Under the pieces are notes generated by a model that was not told where the DNA came from, did no database searches, and saw only the letters and a program-made list of their open reading frames with translations. Shown here in pieces: positions 17,751 to 25,953 of a stretch of 64,000 bases of DNA; positions within the stretch are counted from its first letter, which is position 1, and every line of letters starts with the position of its first letter. Source of the DNA: GAS188 sp963794475 (GTDB lineage Bacteria; Pseudomonadota; Alphaproteobacteria; Rhizobiales; Beijerinckiaceae); the NCBI GenBank assembly GCA_963794475.1, contig CAWCDW010000010.1, positions 744,001-808,000 of the forward strand. The letters are read 5' to 3'. The position numbers and the translations under genes are program-made.

Positions 17751-19228
17751 CGCTCTGGTCGGCGTCATCGAACGCGATCACGCCGGCCCTGAAAGTAGCG
17801 CGCGCCGGGGCGCGCGACGCGGCAATCTTCGTCACGGGCGCGGCCAAGGCGTTCATCATCGACGGGTGGCCGCTCCGACAGTTGCGCAAGGGGGCGCGCG
17901 CGGTCAATCAAGGCCTCTCCAAGGTCTTGAGCGCGATCATGCCGAAGGGCCTCTATGTGCGGGCCTTGGTGATCGTCATCGCGCCGATGGTGCTTTTACA
18001 ATCCATCCTCGCTTACGTCTTCATGGAGCGGCATTGGCAGACGGTGACAGAGCGGCTTTCGGCCGCGCTGTCGCAGGATATCGCCGCGCTCGTCGACCTC
18101 GACGAAGCCTTGGGGCCCGGCAAGCAGGAGGTGATCGAGCGCATCGCGGCCGAGCGGCTGAACCTCGATGTCGAGCTCATGCCGCCGACGCCGTTACCGC
18201 CGCCGGCGCCGAAGCCTTTCTTCCAATTCTTCGACGAGGCGCTGGCGAAGGAGATCAGGCGCCATATCCACCGCCCTTATTGGGTCGACACGATCGGGCG
18301 CTCGAACCTCATCGAGATCAGGGTTCAGCTCGATGACGCGACCTTGCGCGTCGTCGCGCACCGCAGCCAGGCCTATGCCTCGAATAGCGGCATCTTTCTC
18401 GCCTGGATGGCCGGGAGCTCGCTCTTCCTCCTCACCATCGCGGTCTTGTTCCTGCGCAACCAGATCCGGCCGATCCTGCGGCTCGCGGACGCGGCGGAAA
18501 GCTTCGGCAAGGGGCGCGACATCGAATTTCGCCCGCGTGGCGCGCGCGAGGTCCGCAAGGCCGGCCACGCCTTCATCGAGATGAAGCGGCGCCTCGAGCG
18601 CATGATCGATCAGCGCACCACCATGCTCGCCGGCGTGAGCCATGACCTGCGCACCGTCTTGACGCGATTTCGGCTTTCGCTCGAGCTCCTCGACGAGGCG
18701 ACGGAGGTTGAGGAGATGCGCGGCGATGTGAACGAGATGAGCCGGATGCTCGAAGGCTATCTCGCCTTTGCGCGCGGCGATGCGGGCGAGCAGCCGGAAG
18801 CGATCGATGTGCGCGCGCTCCTCGATGCGCTCAAAACCGATGCCGAGCGCCTGGGCCACAAGACGGAATTTTCAATCACGGGCGATCCGGTGGCGGTGGT
18901 GCGGCCGCGCTCCTTCAAGCGGTGCCTCACCAACCTCGTGCTCAATGCCGTGCGCTACGCCGAACGCATCGAGATCGACGCCGTGCATGACGCAAGGGTG
19001 CTCACCATCACGGTCGATGATGACGGACCGGGCATTCCGCCCGATCGGCGCGAGGATGTGTTCAAACCGTTTCTGCGCCTCGACAAGGCGCGCACGCTTG
19101 GTTCGAGCGGCGGCACGGGGCTTGGCCTCACCATCGCGCGCGACATCGCACGCGCCCATGGCGGCGACATCACCTTGTCCGAAAGCCCGCTCGGCGGCTT
19201 GCGGGCCACGGTGCGCGTGCCGGGGTAA
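17747..19228 (+). CDS. EnvZ-like sensor histidine kinase
   Basis: 493 residues. Predicted topology: a cytoplasmic leader of about 70 residues, TM1 at 72-92, a periplasmic domain with a proline-rich stretch (PPTPLPPPAPKPFF), TM2 at 216-237, HAMP to about 290, then the kinase core. The phosphorylated histidine is H299 in GVSHDLRTVLTRFRL. ATP-binding boxes are NLVLNAVRYA, DDDGPGIP and GGTGLGLTI. The usual proline after HDLRT is a valine here, a substitution I associate with related kinases of this order. The start overlaps the response-regulator stop. Confidence 0.92.
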   Translation: MTLWSASSNAITPALKVARAGARDAAIFVTGAAKAFIIDGWPLRQLRKGARAVNQGLSKVLSAIMPKGLYVRALVIVIAPMVLLQSILAYVFMERHWQTVTERLSAALSQDIAALVDLDEALGPGKQEVIERIAAERLNLDVELMPPTPLPPPAPKPFFQFFDEALAKEIRRHIHRPYWVDTIGRSNLIEIRVQLDDATLRVVAHRSQAYASNSGIFLAWMAGSSLFLLTIAVLFLRNQIRPILRLADAAESFGKGRDIEFRPRGAREVRKAGHAFIEMKRRLERMIDQRTTMLAGVSHDLRTVLTRFRLSLELLDEATEVEEMRGDVNEMSRMLEGYLAFARGDAGEQPEAIDVRALLDALKTDAERLGHKTEFSITGDPVAVVRPRSFKRCLTNLVLNAVRYAERIEIDAVHDARVLTITVDDDGPGIPPDRREDVFKPFLRLDKARTLGSSGGTGLGLTIARDIARAHGGDITLSESPLGGLRATVRVPG

Positions 19229-19298
19229 TTTTCAAAAATTCTCGGCGGTTCTTCCCCTCCGCGTGTCGGGCCAGGAACCCCATCGTCACTGCAAAAGC

Positions 19299-19327
19299 TT
19301 GATTTCTGCGTTCGCGCGACATATGTT
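19299..19327 (+). promoter_or_regulatory. Candidate sigma-70 promoter of the radical SAM gene
   Basis: TTGATT, a 17-bp spacer and TATGTT form a credible -35/-10 pair. The SOS box at 19325-19339 overlaps the -10 hexamer, which is the arrangement expected for LexA repression. Confidence 0.5.
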
Positions 19328-19339
19328 CTCTTTATGTTC
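19325..19339 (+). promoter_or_regulatory. SOS box (alphaproteobacterial LexA site)
   Basis: GTTC-TCTTTAT-GTTC is an exact match to the alphaproteobacterial LexA recognition sequence GTTC-N7-GTTC, with the usual T-rich spacer. It lies 26 bp before the ATG of the PA0069-type radical SAM gene and overlaps its predicted -10 box. This strongly suggests induction by DNA damage. Confidence 0.8.
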
Positions 19340-19365
19340 CAACAACGGAGGAACAGGAGAGCATC

Positions 19366-20553
19366 ATGGGCATGGCGGCACGAAGGGCGTTGCACCCGCT
19401 CGATCGGCTCGAGATCACGCCTGGTCTCGAGAGCGAAGCGCCGAAGGCGGCGCTTGGGACGGATTTCGTCGAGGGCGAAAGGCGGCGGGGCAGAGGCGCG
19501 GTCACCAATCGCTCCGGGCGCTTCGAGCCCTTGTCGCGCGAGGGCTTCGATGACGGCTGGGAAAACGAGAACGACGACGCACTCGGTCGAGAAGACAGCT
19601 TCCGCACCGAAGTGACGATCGAGCGGGCGCGCACGATCATCAGCCGCAATGATTCCCCCGATCTTTCCTTCGACCGTTCGATCAACCCCTATCGCGGCTG
19701 CGAGCACGGCTGCTTCTACTGCTTCGCGCGGCCGACCCATGCCTATATGGGACTTTCGCCGGGCCTCGATTTCGAGACGAAGCTTTTCGCCAAGCCCAAC
19801 GCCGCTGAGCTTTTGGAGAAGGAGCTATCGCATCCTTCCTACAAGCCGCGCGTCATCGCGATCGGCACCAATACCGACCCTTATCAGCCGATCGAGCGCA
19901 GATACCGCATCACGCGTGGCGTGCTCGAGGTGCTGTCGCGCTTCAACCATCCAGTCGGCATCGTGACGAAATCGGCGCTCGTGGCGCGCGACATCGATAT
20001 CCTGGCGCCGATGGCGGAAAAAGGCCTTGCCAAGGTCGCGCTCTCGGTCACCACGCTCGATGCGAGCCTTGCCCGCGAGATGGAGCCCAGGGCCGCGACG
20101 CCGTCGCGCCGGCTTTCCACCATCAAGGCGCTCTCGAAGGCCGGAATTCCGGTGACGGTGCTCGTCGCGCCGGTCATTCCTTCGCTCAACGATGACGAGA
20201 TCGAGAAGGTGCTGTCCGCGGCGCGCGAGGCGGGCGCGCAGGACGCCGGTTACGTGCTTTTGCGCCTGCCGCTCGAATTGCGCCATCTGGTGCGCGAATG
20301 GCTGCTCGAGCATCATCCCGGCAAGCTCGACCGGGTGATGTCCCTCGTGAAGGGCACACGTGACGGCAAGGATTATGACGCACGTTTCGGGGTGCGCCAG
20401 ACCGGCGAAGGCCCTTACGCCTGGACGATCGGCCGCCGCTTCGAGATCGCGGCGCGCAAGCTCGGCTTCAACCGCGAGCGGACGAGGGTGAGAACCGATT
20501 TGTTCAGCGTGCCTGGGCGCGAGAAGGAGCCGGTGCAGCTCGCTCTTTTGTGA
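19366..20553 (+). CDS. PA0069-family radical SAM protein (SplB-like)
   Basis: 395 residues. The radical-SAM cluster motif is C112-x3-C116-x2-C119 (YRGCEHGCFYCFARPTH). Residues before it are charged and low-complexity. Later blocks include GTNTDPYQPIERRYRITRGV and VTVLVAPVIPSLNDDEIEKV, typical of PA0069 proteins, which are distant relatives of spore photoproduct lyase. The reaction is not known. The SOS box in its promoter supports a role in DNA repair or the damage response. Translation starts after GGAGGAACAGGAG. It is monocistronic as far as seen. Confidence 0.88.
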   Translation: MGMAARRALHPLDRLEITPGLESEAPKAALGTDFVEGERRRGRGAVTNRSGRFEPLSREGFDDGWENENDDALGREDSFRTEVTIERARTIISRNDSPDLSFDRSINPYRGCEHGCFYCFARPTHAYMGLSPGLDFETKLFAKPNAAELLEKELSHPSYKPRVIAIGTNTDPYQPIERRYRITRGVLEVLSRFNHPVGIVTKSALVARDIDILAPMAEKGLAKVALSVTTLDASLAREMEPRAATPSRRLSTIKALSKAGIPVTVLVAPVIPSLNDDEIEKVLSAAREAGAQDAGYVLLRLPLELRHLVREWLLEHHPGKLDRVMSLVKGTRDGKDYDARFGVRQTGEGPYAWTIGRRFEIAARKLGFNRERTRVRTDLFSVPGREKEPVQLALL

Positions 20554-20632
20554 GGGTGCGCGATCGCGCCGCAGAAGCGGCGCGATCGTTTCCCAGCAGT
20601 CGCCGCGCGAGGCTGAGCGTCCAAGCTCGCGC

Positions 20633-21091
20633 CTATCCGCTCAACGCCGATTTCACCGCGGGTCCGGCTTTGGAGAAATCGATCTTGCCGGCATGGCGCT
20701 CGCGCATCCACGCCATCACCTTGCCCATGTCCTTGACGTTCGTCGCGCCCGTGGCCGCGATCGCCTCCTTGATCACCTTCGCAACCTCGCTCTCGTCGAG
20801 CTGCTGCGGCAGGAAGGACGAGATCACGGCGATCTCGGCACGCTCTTGCGCGGCCAATTCGGGGCGAGCGCCCTTGTCGTAGAGCGCGGCCGATTCCTGG
20901 CGCTGCTTGATCATCTTTTGCAGGAGCGTCACGATCTCGTCCTCGCTCGCCTCCCCCTTCCCGGAGCCGCGCGCTTCGATATCGCGATCCTTCACGGCCG
21001 AGTTGATGAGGCGGATGGCGGAAAGCCGGGGCTTGTCCCCGGATTTCATCGCCTGTTTCATCGCCTCGGTGAATCTTTCTCTCAGCGGCAT
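20633..21091 (-). CDS. GatB/YqeY domain-containing protein
   Basis: 152 residues from the second of two adjacent ATGs (21091), which is better spaced from GGGAGG. Segments such as MKSGDKPRLSAIRLINSAVK, DEIVTLLQKMIKQRQESAAL and ISSFLPQQLDESEV identify the YqeY family, which shares the tail domain of GatB and may bind tRNA or act in amidation; the precise role is unknown. It is divergent from carA, a common arrangement in Hyphomicrobiales. Confidence 0.93.
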   Translation of the reverse strand: MPLRERFTEAMKQAMKSGDKPRLSAIRLINSAVKDRDIEARGSGKGEASEDEIVTLLQKMIKQRQESAALYDKGARPELAAQERAEIAVISSFLPQQLDESEVAKVIKEAIAATGATNVKDMGKVMAWMRERHAGKIDFSKAGPAVKSALSG

Positions 21092-21308
21092 CATCGCCTC
21101 CCGGTCGCCTCGCGCGGAGCGTCGAAATAGGAAGGCTTGGCCTCGAGCGTCAAGGGCCGGCACGGCCGCACCGGCCGAGGACCACCTCTTCGCCCATGAA
21201 TGCAAGAGAACCTGCGAGCGATTGACGCCCAAGCCCGCCGAGATTACTCACAGCGGCGCAACCCCATTTTGGGTTCCGAGCGCCCGATTGGGTCCATGGA
21301 AAACGCTC

Positions 21309-22556
21309 ATGCCAGGTTCGACGCCAACCTACCCCCCTTCGGCACGAGCTCGCGCCTTTGCCGCTTCCTCGTCGTCTCCCTGGACCGAGCTTCGCCCCAC
21401 CGCCTTGCTCGTTCTCGCGGATGGGACGGCGATCGAGGGGTTTGGCGTCGGCGCCACCGGCGAGGCTTCGGGCGAGCTCTGCTTCAACACGGCCATGACC
21501 GGCTATGAGGAAATCCTCACCGACCCGTCCTATGCGGGGCAGATCGTCACCTTCACCTTCCCGCATATCGGTAATGTCGGGGTGAATGAAGAAGATGTCG
21601 AGACCGTCAACATGGCTTCTCCCTCCGGCGTGCGCGGCGTCGTGCTCGCCGAAGCGATCACCGAGCCCTCGAACTGGCGCTCGCGCCGCGGCTTTGACGA
21701 ATGGCTCGTGGCGCGCGGCATCGTGGGCATCAGCGGCGTCGACACCCGCGCCTTGACGGCACTCATCCGCGAGAAGGGCATGACGAATGCGGTCGTCGCC
21801 CATCATCCCGAAGGCGTGTTCGACAGGGCCGCGCTCGCCACGAAGGCGAAGGCCTTGCCCTCGATGACGGGGCTCGACCTCGTGCCGCTCGTCGCCTCCT
21901 TCCAACGACAAGCCTGGGACGAGACCGAATGGGCTTGGCCGGAAGGCCATGGCCGTCAGGGCGAGCCGCGCTTCCACGTCGTCGCCATCGATTACGGCGT
22001 GAAGCGCAACATCTTGCGGCTGCTTGCGGCGCGCGGCTGCAAGGTCACGGTCGTGCCGCCGACCTTGAAGGCCGAGGATCTTCTCGCGCTCGGCCCGGAT
22101 GGGGTTTTCCTCGCCAATGGGCCGGGCGATCCCGCCGCGACGGGCGAATACGCCGTTCCGGTGATCAAGCGCTTGATCGAGGAGCGCGTGCCGACCTTCG
22201 GCATCTGCCTCGGTCACCAGATCATGGCGCTCGCCATCGGCGGCAAGACCGTGAAGATGAGCCAGGGGCATCACGGCGCCAATCATCCGGTGAAGGAGAT
22301 GGCGACCGGAAAGGTCGAGATCGTCTCGATGAACCATGGATTCGCGGTCGACGCGGCCTCGCTCCCGGCGAACGCCGTTCCGACGCATGTCTCGCTTTTC
22401 GACGGCTCGAATTGCGGGCTCATGCTCACCGACCGTCCCGCTTTCTCGGTTCAGCACCATCCCGAGGCCTCGCCGGGCCCGCGTGACAGCCATTACCTTT
22501 TCGACCGCTTCGTCGCCTTGATGGAGGCCGAGCGCGAAAAGCGGCGCGCGGCGTGA
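21309..22556 (+). CDS. carA: Carbamoyl-phosphate synthase small subunit
   Basis: 415 residues from the ATG at 21309. The first 25 or so are a variable leader; the family begins at RPTALLVLADGTAIEGFGVG. The glutaminase domain has the nucleophile cysteine in FGICLGHQIMALA and the HxE pair in VQHHPEASPGP. CarA hydrolyses glutamine and passes ammonia to CarB for pyrimidine and arginine synthesis. carB is not in the window. The stop overlaps the GTG start of a cupin gene by 4 bp. Confidence 0.96.
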   Translation: MPGSTPTYPPSARARAFAASSSSPWTELRPTALLVLADGTAIEGFGVGATGEASGELCFNTAMTGYEEILTDPSYAGQIVTFTFPHIGNVGVNEEDVETVNMASPSGVRGVVLAEAITEPSNWRSRRGFDEWLVARGIVGISGVDTRALTALIREKGMTNAVVAHHPEGVFDRAALATKAKALPSMTGLDLVPLVASFQRQAWDETEWAWPEGHGRQGEPRFHVVAIDYGVKRNILRLLAARGCKVTVVPPTLKAEDLLALGPDGVFLANGPGDPAATGEYAVPVIKRLIEERVPTFGICLGHQIMALAIGGKTVKMSQGHHGANHPVKEMATGKVEIVSMNHGFAVDAASLPANAVPTHVSLFDGSNCGLMLTDRPAFSVQHHPEASPGPRDSHYLFDRFVALMEAEREKRRAA

Positions 22557-23095
22557 GACGAGCCTTGGCGAGCCGAAACGCGATCCGTATCGAGACGGCC
22601 CTCTTCGAGGACGACGGACGTGTTCCGAACAGCCGCTTGCCAGCGATCATTTATCGCGGCGCGATCGAGCCCGACGCTCAGGATCCGGCGCGCGCCTTCG
22701 AGCGGAAATTCGCCGAGAACGATTGGCGGGGAAGCTGGCGTTGGAGCATCTTCACCTTCCATCATTACCACTCGACTTCCCACGAGGTGCTGGGTGTCGC
22801 GGTCGGCCACGCCACCTTGCGGCTTGGTGGCCGAAAGGGCCGCGATTTCGACGTCGCCGCCGGCGATGTGATCGCGTTGCCGGCCGGCACAGGCCACAAG
22901 CGCATCGCGTCGAGCCCGGGCTTCCTCGTCGTCGGCGCCTATCCGGAAGGGCGCGAGCGGGATCTGATCAAGCCTTACGCCACGAGCGGCACCGTCCATG
23001 ACGCCGCGCTTTCGCGCATCGCAGCGGTCCCTTGCCCGAAATTCGATCCCGTGCAGGGAAAAGAGGGCGCCGTCACGCGCTTATGGAAGCGCTGA
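22553..23095 (+). CDS. Cupin domain protein (YjlB-like)
   Basis: 180 residues from a GTG that overlaps the carA stop (GTGA). The first cupin motif is FHHYHSTSHEVLGVAVGHA and the second is DVIALPAGTGHKRI, giving the expected H/H/E/H metal site. The length and layout resemble YjlB-type proteins of unknown function. Translational coupling to carA suggests coexpression, but no link with carbamoyl phosphate metabolism is known to me. Confidence 0.85.
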   Translation: MRRALASRNAIRIETALFEDDGRVPNSRLPAIIYRGAIEPDAQDPARAFERKFAENDWRGSWRWSIFTFHHYHSTSHEVLGVAVGHATLRLGGRKGRDFDVAAGDVIALPAGTGHKRIASSPGFLVVGAYPEGRERDLIKPYATSGTVHDAALSRIAAVPCPKFDPVQGKEGAVTRLWKR

Positions 23096-23168
23096 TCGTC
23101 GCCAGAACGGCATTCGGGGGCGGCACGACCTTGGCCGCGCCCTTTTCGGCAGACGAGCGCGCACCGCG

Positions 23169-23927
23169 ATGACCCCTTCGAAAAGCTGGCGCGAGTTCTG
23201 GGAAGGCGAGACGCCCATCTATGTCAACGAGCGCCACAAGCTCCTGCACTACCGGGGGATCGCGCGCGATATCTTGCAAGTGATGGACCGTCTGCCCGGG
23301 CGGGCCTCGCATGAGGGCGCCCCTCGGAAGGACGGCGACACTTTTGGCTTTCGCCCCGTGGTGCTCGACCAGGGTTGCGGAGAGGCTTTGTCGGCGGGCG
23401 AGATCGCGGCTTGTTGCGAGCGCCTCTATCTTTGCGATGCGGCGGCGAGCGTGCGCGCGAGGCTCAAGGCCCGTTTCGCTGGCGTTTCCAACATCGTCGT
23501 GATCAATCCCGTCGAGGTCGCCGATATTCCCGAATCTTCCGTCGATCTCGTCGTGGCGAATTCGCTGGTGCAATATTTGGCGCGGCCCGAATTCGCATCC
23601 TTGCTGCGGCTATGGCGCCAAGAGTTGAAGCCGCGAGGCCGCCTTCTTCTCGCTGACGTCCCGGTTCGAGGCGTATCGCCGGTGAGCGATGCGCTCGCGC
23701 TTTTGCACTTCGGCTGGCGTGGCGGCTTCCTCGTCGCGGCATTCGCGGGGCTCGCCCGAACCGCGGTCTCCGATTACCGCAAGCTTCGCGCCGAGCGCGG
23801 CTTTGCGAGCTATGACGAAGCGGAGGTGCTCGCGCTCCTCGCCGAGGCGGGATTTTCGGCGCGAAGGCATCATCCCAATCTCGGCCACAACCAGGCCCGC
23901 ATGGCTTTTCTCGCGGCACCGGCCTAA
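23169..23927 (+). CDS. Class I SAM-dependent methyltransferase
   Basis: 252 residues from the ATG at 23169. Motif I is VVLDQGCGEALSAGEIA and motif post-I places an aspartate in LYLCDAAAS. The DLVVANSLVQYL region and LKPRGRLLLADVPV match motifs IV-VI of methyltransferase domain 11. The C-terminal third is hydrophobic (DALALLHFGWRGGFLVAAFA), suggesting membrane association or a lipid or sugar-lipid acceptor. The substrate is unknown. It begins 73 bp after the cupin gene. Confidence 0.83.
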   Translation: MTPSKSWREFWEGETPIYVNERHKLLHYRGIARDILQVMDRLPGRASHEGAPRKDGDTFGFRPVVLDQGCGEALSAGEIAACCERLYLCDAAASVRARLKARFAGVSNIVVINPVEVADIPESSVDLVVANSLVQYLARPEFASLLRLWRQELKPRGRLLLADVPVRGVSPVSDALALLHFGWRGGFLVAAFAGLARTAVSDYRKLRAERGFASYDEAEVLALLAEAGFSARRHHPNLGHNQARMAFLAAPA

Positions 23928-23952
23928 TCGCCTTGGGGGTGCGCCGGGCTGA

Positions 23953-24140
23953 CGGCCCTGCGCGCCGAAGCTTGGGATGCGCTCGACGCTGCCGATCACC
24001 GAACTCATCGCGTCCTATTTTCCGGACCATGCGCTCGGCACGCGCGAACCGCGCCGCATCTTTTTTCGCCTGGGGCGTGAACCTCATCGGCTCCGGCCGC
24101 GACCTCTATGTGCTTGGCCGAAAGACGGCCTCGCAACAAC
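23953..24140 (+). pseudogene. Possible frameshifted coding fragment
   Basis: One frame reads RSTLPITELIASYFPDHALG..REPRRIFF with strong third-position GC. Exactly at a run of six T (24061-24066) the coding-like signal moves to another frame, FAWGVNLIGSGRDLYVLGRK. Dropping one T joins them into a natural-looking peptide of about 55 residues. No stop is reached in the second frame before the next gene, so at best it is a remnant of a larger gene. I do not recognise the family. Confidence 0.25.
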
Positions 24141-24153
24141 AAGGAGAGGTATC

Positions 24154-24441
24154 ATGCGCTTCATCAGCATCAAATCCGCCCTCGTCGCGGCGACCCTCGC
24201 CGTCGGCGCTTTGGCTTCGAGCTCGATCGTCGCGACGACGGCGGCGCAGGCCCATGGTTTCGGCTTCGGCGGGCACGGGCATGGCTTTGGCTGGGGGCAT
24301 GGCCATGGCTTCGGGCACGGTTTCGGCCATTGGCACGGCCCTGTCTTCGGCATCTATGGCGGGGATTATGACGGAGGCTGCGTCATTCGCCGCTATGTGG
24401 ATGAGGACGGGGACGAGGTCATCCGCAAGCTTTGCTATTGA
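24154..24441 (+). CDS. Small secreted Gly/His-rich protein
   Basis: 95 residues with a signal peptide (cleavage after AAQA, residue 33). Residues 34-62 are glycine/histidine repeats (HGFGFGGHGHGFGWGHGHGF), able in principle to bind Ni, Zn or Cu. The C-terminal CVIRRYVDEDGDEVIRKLCY, with two cysteines around a charged turn, is a pattern seen in many small secreted proteins of this order. The start follows AAGGAGAGG. Function is unknown; metal binding is inference from composition. Confidence 0.78.
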   Translation: MRFISIKSALVAATLAVGALASSSIVATTAAQAHGFGFGGHGHGFGWGHGHGFGHGFGHWHGPVFGIYGGDYDGGCVIRRYVDEDGDEVIRKLCY

Positions 24442-24633
24442 GTGAGCCGGATGAAAAAAGCGCCTTCGGAGGCGGCGAGCGCTACCCCGCGCTCGACGCC
24501 TTCCGGGCGTTCGCTCGAGATGACAAGGAGATGGGTTGAAGCTAACCATGCGCGTGACGGTTTTTCGCGAGATCGCGCGCCGTCGGGGCAGGCCCTCTGA
24601 GGCATGCCGAGATCGAACACAGGGGACATACCG

Positions 24634-25938
24634 ATGGCAACGCTAGTCGCGACGCCTGAAGCGGCAAAGCCGAAGGCTCTTACGGTGTTTCGCGTCACCA
24701 GCGGCAATTTCCTCGAGATGTTCGACTTCTTCCTCTTCGCTTTTTACGCGACCTACATCTCGAAGACCTTTTTTCCATCGCAAGACGAGTTCGCCTCGCT
24801 CATGGCGACCTTCATGACCTTCGCGGCGGGTTTCGTGATGCGGCCCCTCGGCGCGATTTTCCTCGGCGCCTACATCGACCGCATCGGGCGCCGCCAGGGG
24901 CTCATCGTCACCCTTTCGATCATGGCGGTCGGCACACTCCTCATCGCTTTCGTGCCGGGCTACGCTCAAATCGGCGTGCTCGCGCCCATCCTCGTGGTGC
25001 TTGGTCGGCTCGTTCAAGGCTTCTCGGCAGGCGTGGAGCTTGGCGGCGTCTCCGTCTATCTCGCGGAAATCGCCACACCCGGCCACAAGGGCTTCTATGT
25101 GAGCTGGCAATCGGCGAGCCAGCAGATCGCGACCGTGGTCGCCGCGCTCATCGGCTTCATTCTCGGCAAGACCTTGTTGCCCGAAGAGATGAGCAGCTTC
25201 GGCTGGCGCATCCCCTTCATCATCGGTTGCCTGATCATCCCCTTCATCTTCGTCATCCGCCGTTCGCTGCAAGAGACGCAGGAGTTCCTTTCGCGCAAGA
25301 AGCATCCGAAACTACCGGAGGTCGTTTCATCGATCGCGGCCAATTGGCGCGTGGTGCTCGCCGGCACGATGCTCGTCATGATGACGACCGTGTCCTTCTA
25401 TCTGATCACCGCCTACACCCCGACCTTCGGCAAATCCGTGCTGAAGCTCTCCGAGGCGGACGCCTTGACGGTGACCATTTGCGTCGGCCTCTCGAATTTC
25501 TTCTGGTTGCCGGTCTGGGGCGCGATCTCGGATCGGATCGGCAGGAAGCCCATTTTGATCGGCTTCACCGTGCTCACCATCCTCACCGCCTATCCGGCGC
25601 TACGCTGGCTCGTCGCCGCGCCGAGCTTCGAGCACATGCTCGCGGTCGAGCTCTGGCTCTCCTTCCTTTACGGCAGCTATAACGGGGCGATGGTGGTGGC
25701 GCTCACCGAGGTGGTGCCTTCCCATGTGCGTGCCGCCGGCTTCTCGCTCGCCTATTCGCTGGCGACGACGCTCGGCGGCTCTTCGCTCGCCATATCGACC
25801 TGGTTGATTCGGGCTCTCGACGACAAGGCCGCGCCCGGGATTTGGATGACGATCGCGGCCGTGTGCGGGCTTCTCGCGACGCTTGCCATCTATCAGCGCA
25901 AAACGCCGCTGGCGATCGAGGCGGCAGCGGCAGCCTGA
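24634..25938 (+). CDS. MFS transporter, metabolite:H+ symporter type (citrate/tricarballylate-like)
   Basis: 434 residues from the ATG at 24634 (AGGGG upstream); an ATG at 24604 is less likely. Twelve membrane segments are expected. Family signs are GNFLEMFDFFLFAFYATYIS, the loop motif GAYIDRIGRRQGL between TM2 and TM3, GRLVQGFSAGVELGGVSVYL and SDRIGRKPIL in the second half. This is the MHS subfamily of CitA, TcuC and related di/tricarboxylate symporters. The exact substrate is not predictable; no catabolic genes adjoin. Confidence 0.88.
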   Translation: MATLVATPEAAKPKALTVFRVTSGNFLEMFDFFLFAFYATYISKTFFPSQDEFASLMATFMTFAAGFVMRPLGAIFLGAYIDRIGRRQGLIVTLSIMAVGTLLIAFVPGYAQIGVLAPILVVLGRLVQGFSAGVELGGVSVYLAEIATPGHKGFYVSWQSASQQIATVVAALIGFILGKTLLPEEMSSFGWRIPFIIGCLIIPFIFVIRRSLQETQEFLSRKKHPKLPEVVSSIAANWRVVLAGTMLVMMTTVSFYLITAYTPTFGKSVLKLSEADALTVTICVGLSNFFWLPVWGAISDRIGRKPILIGFTVLTILTAYPALRWLVAAPSFEHMLAVELWLSFLYGSYNGAMVVALTEVVPSHVRAAGFSLAYSLATTLGGSSLAISTWLIRALDDKAAPGIWMTIAAVCGLLATLAIYQRKTPLAIEAAAAA

Positions 25939-25953
25939 CCAACCCGCCCTGCT

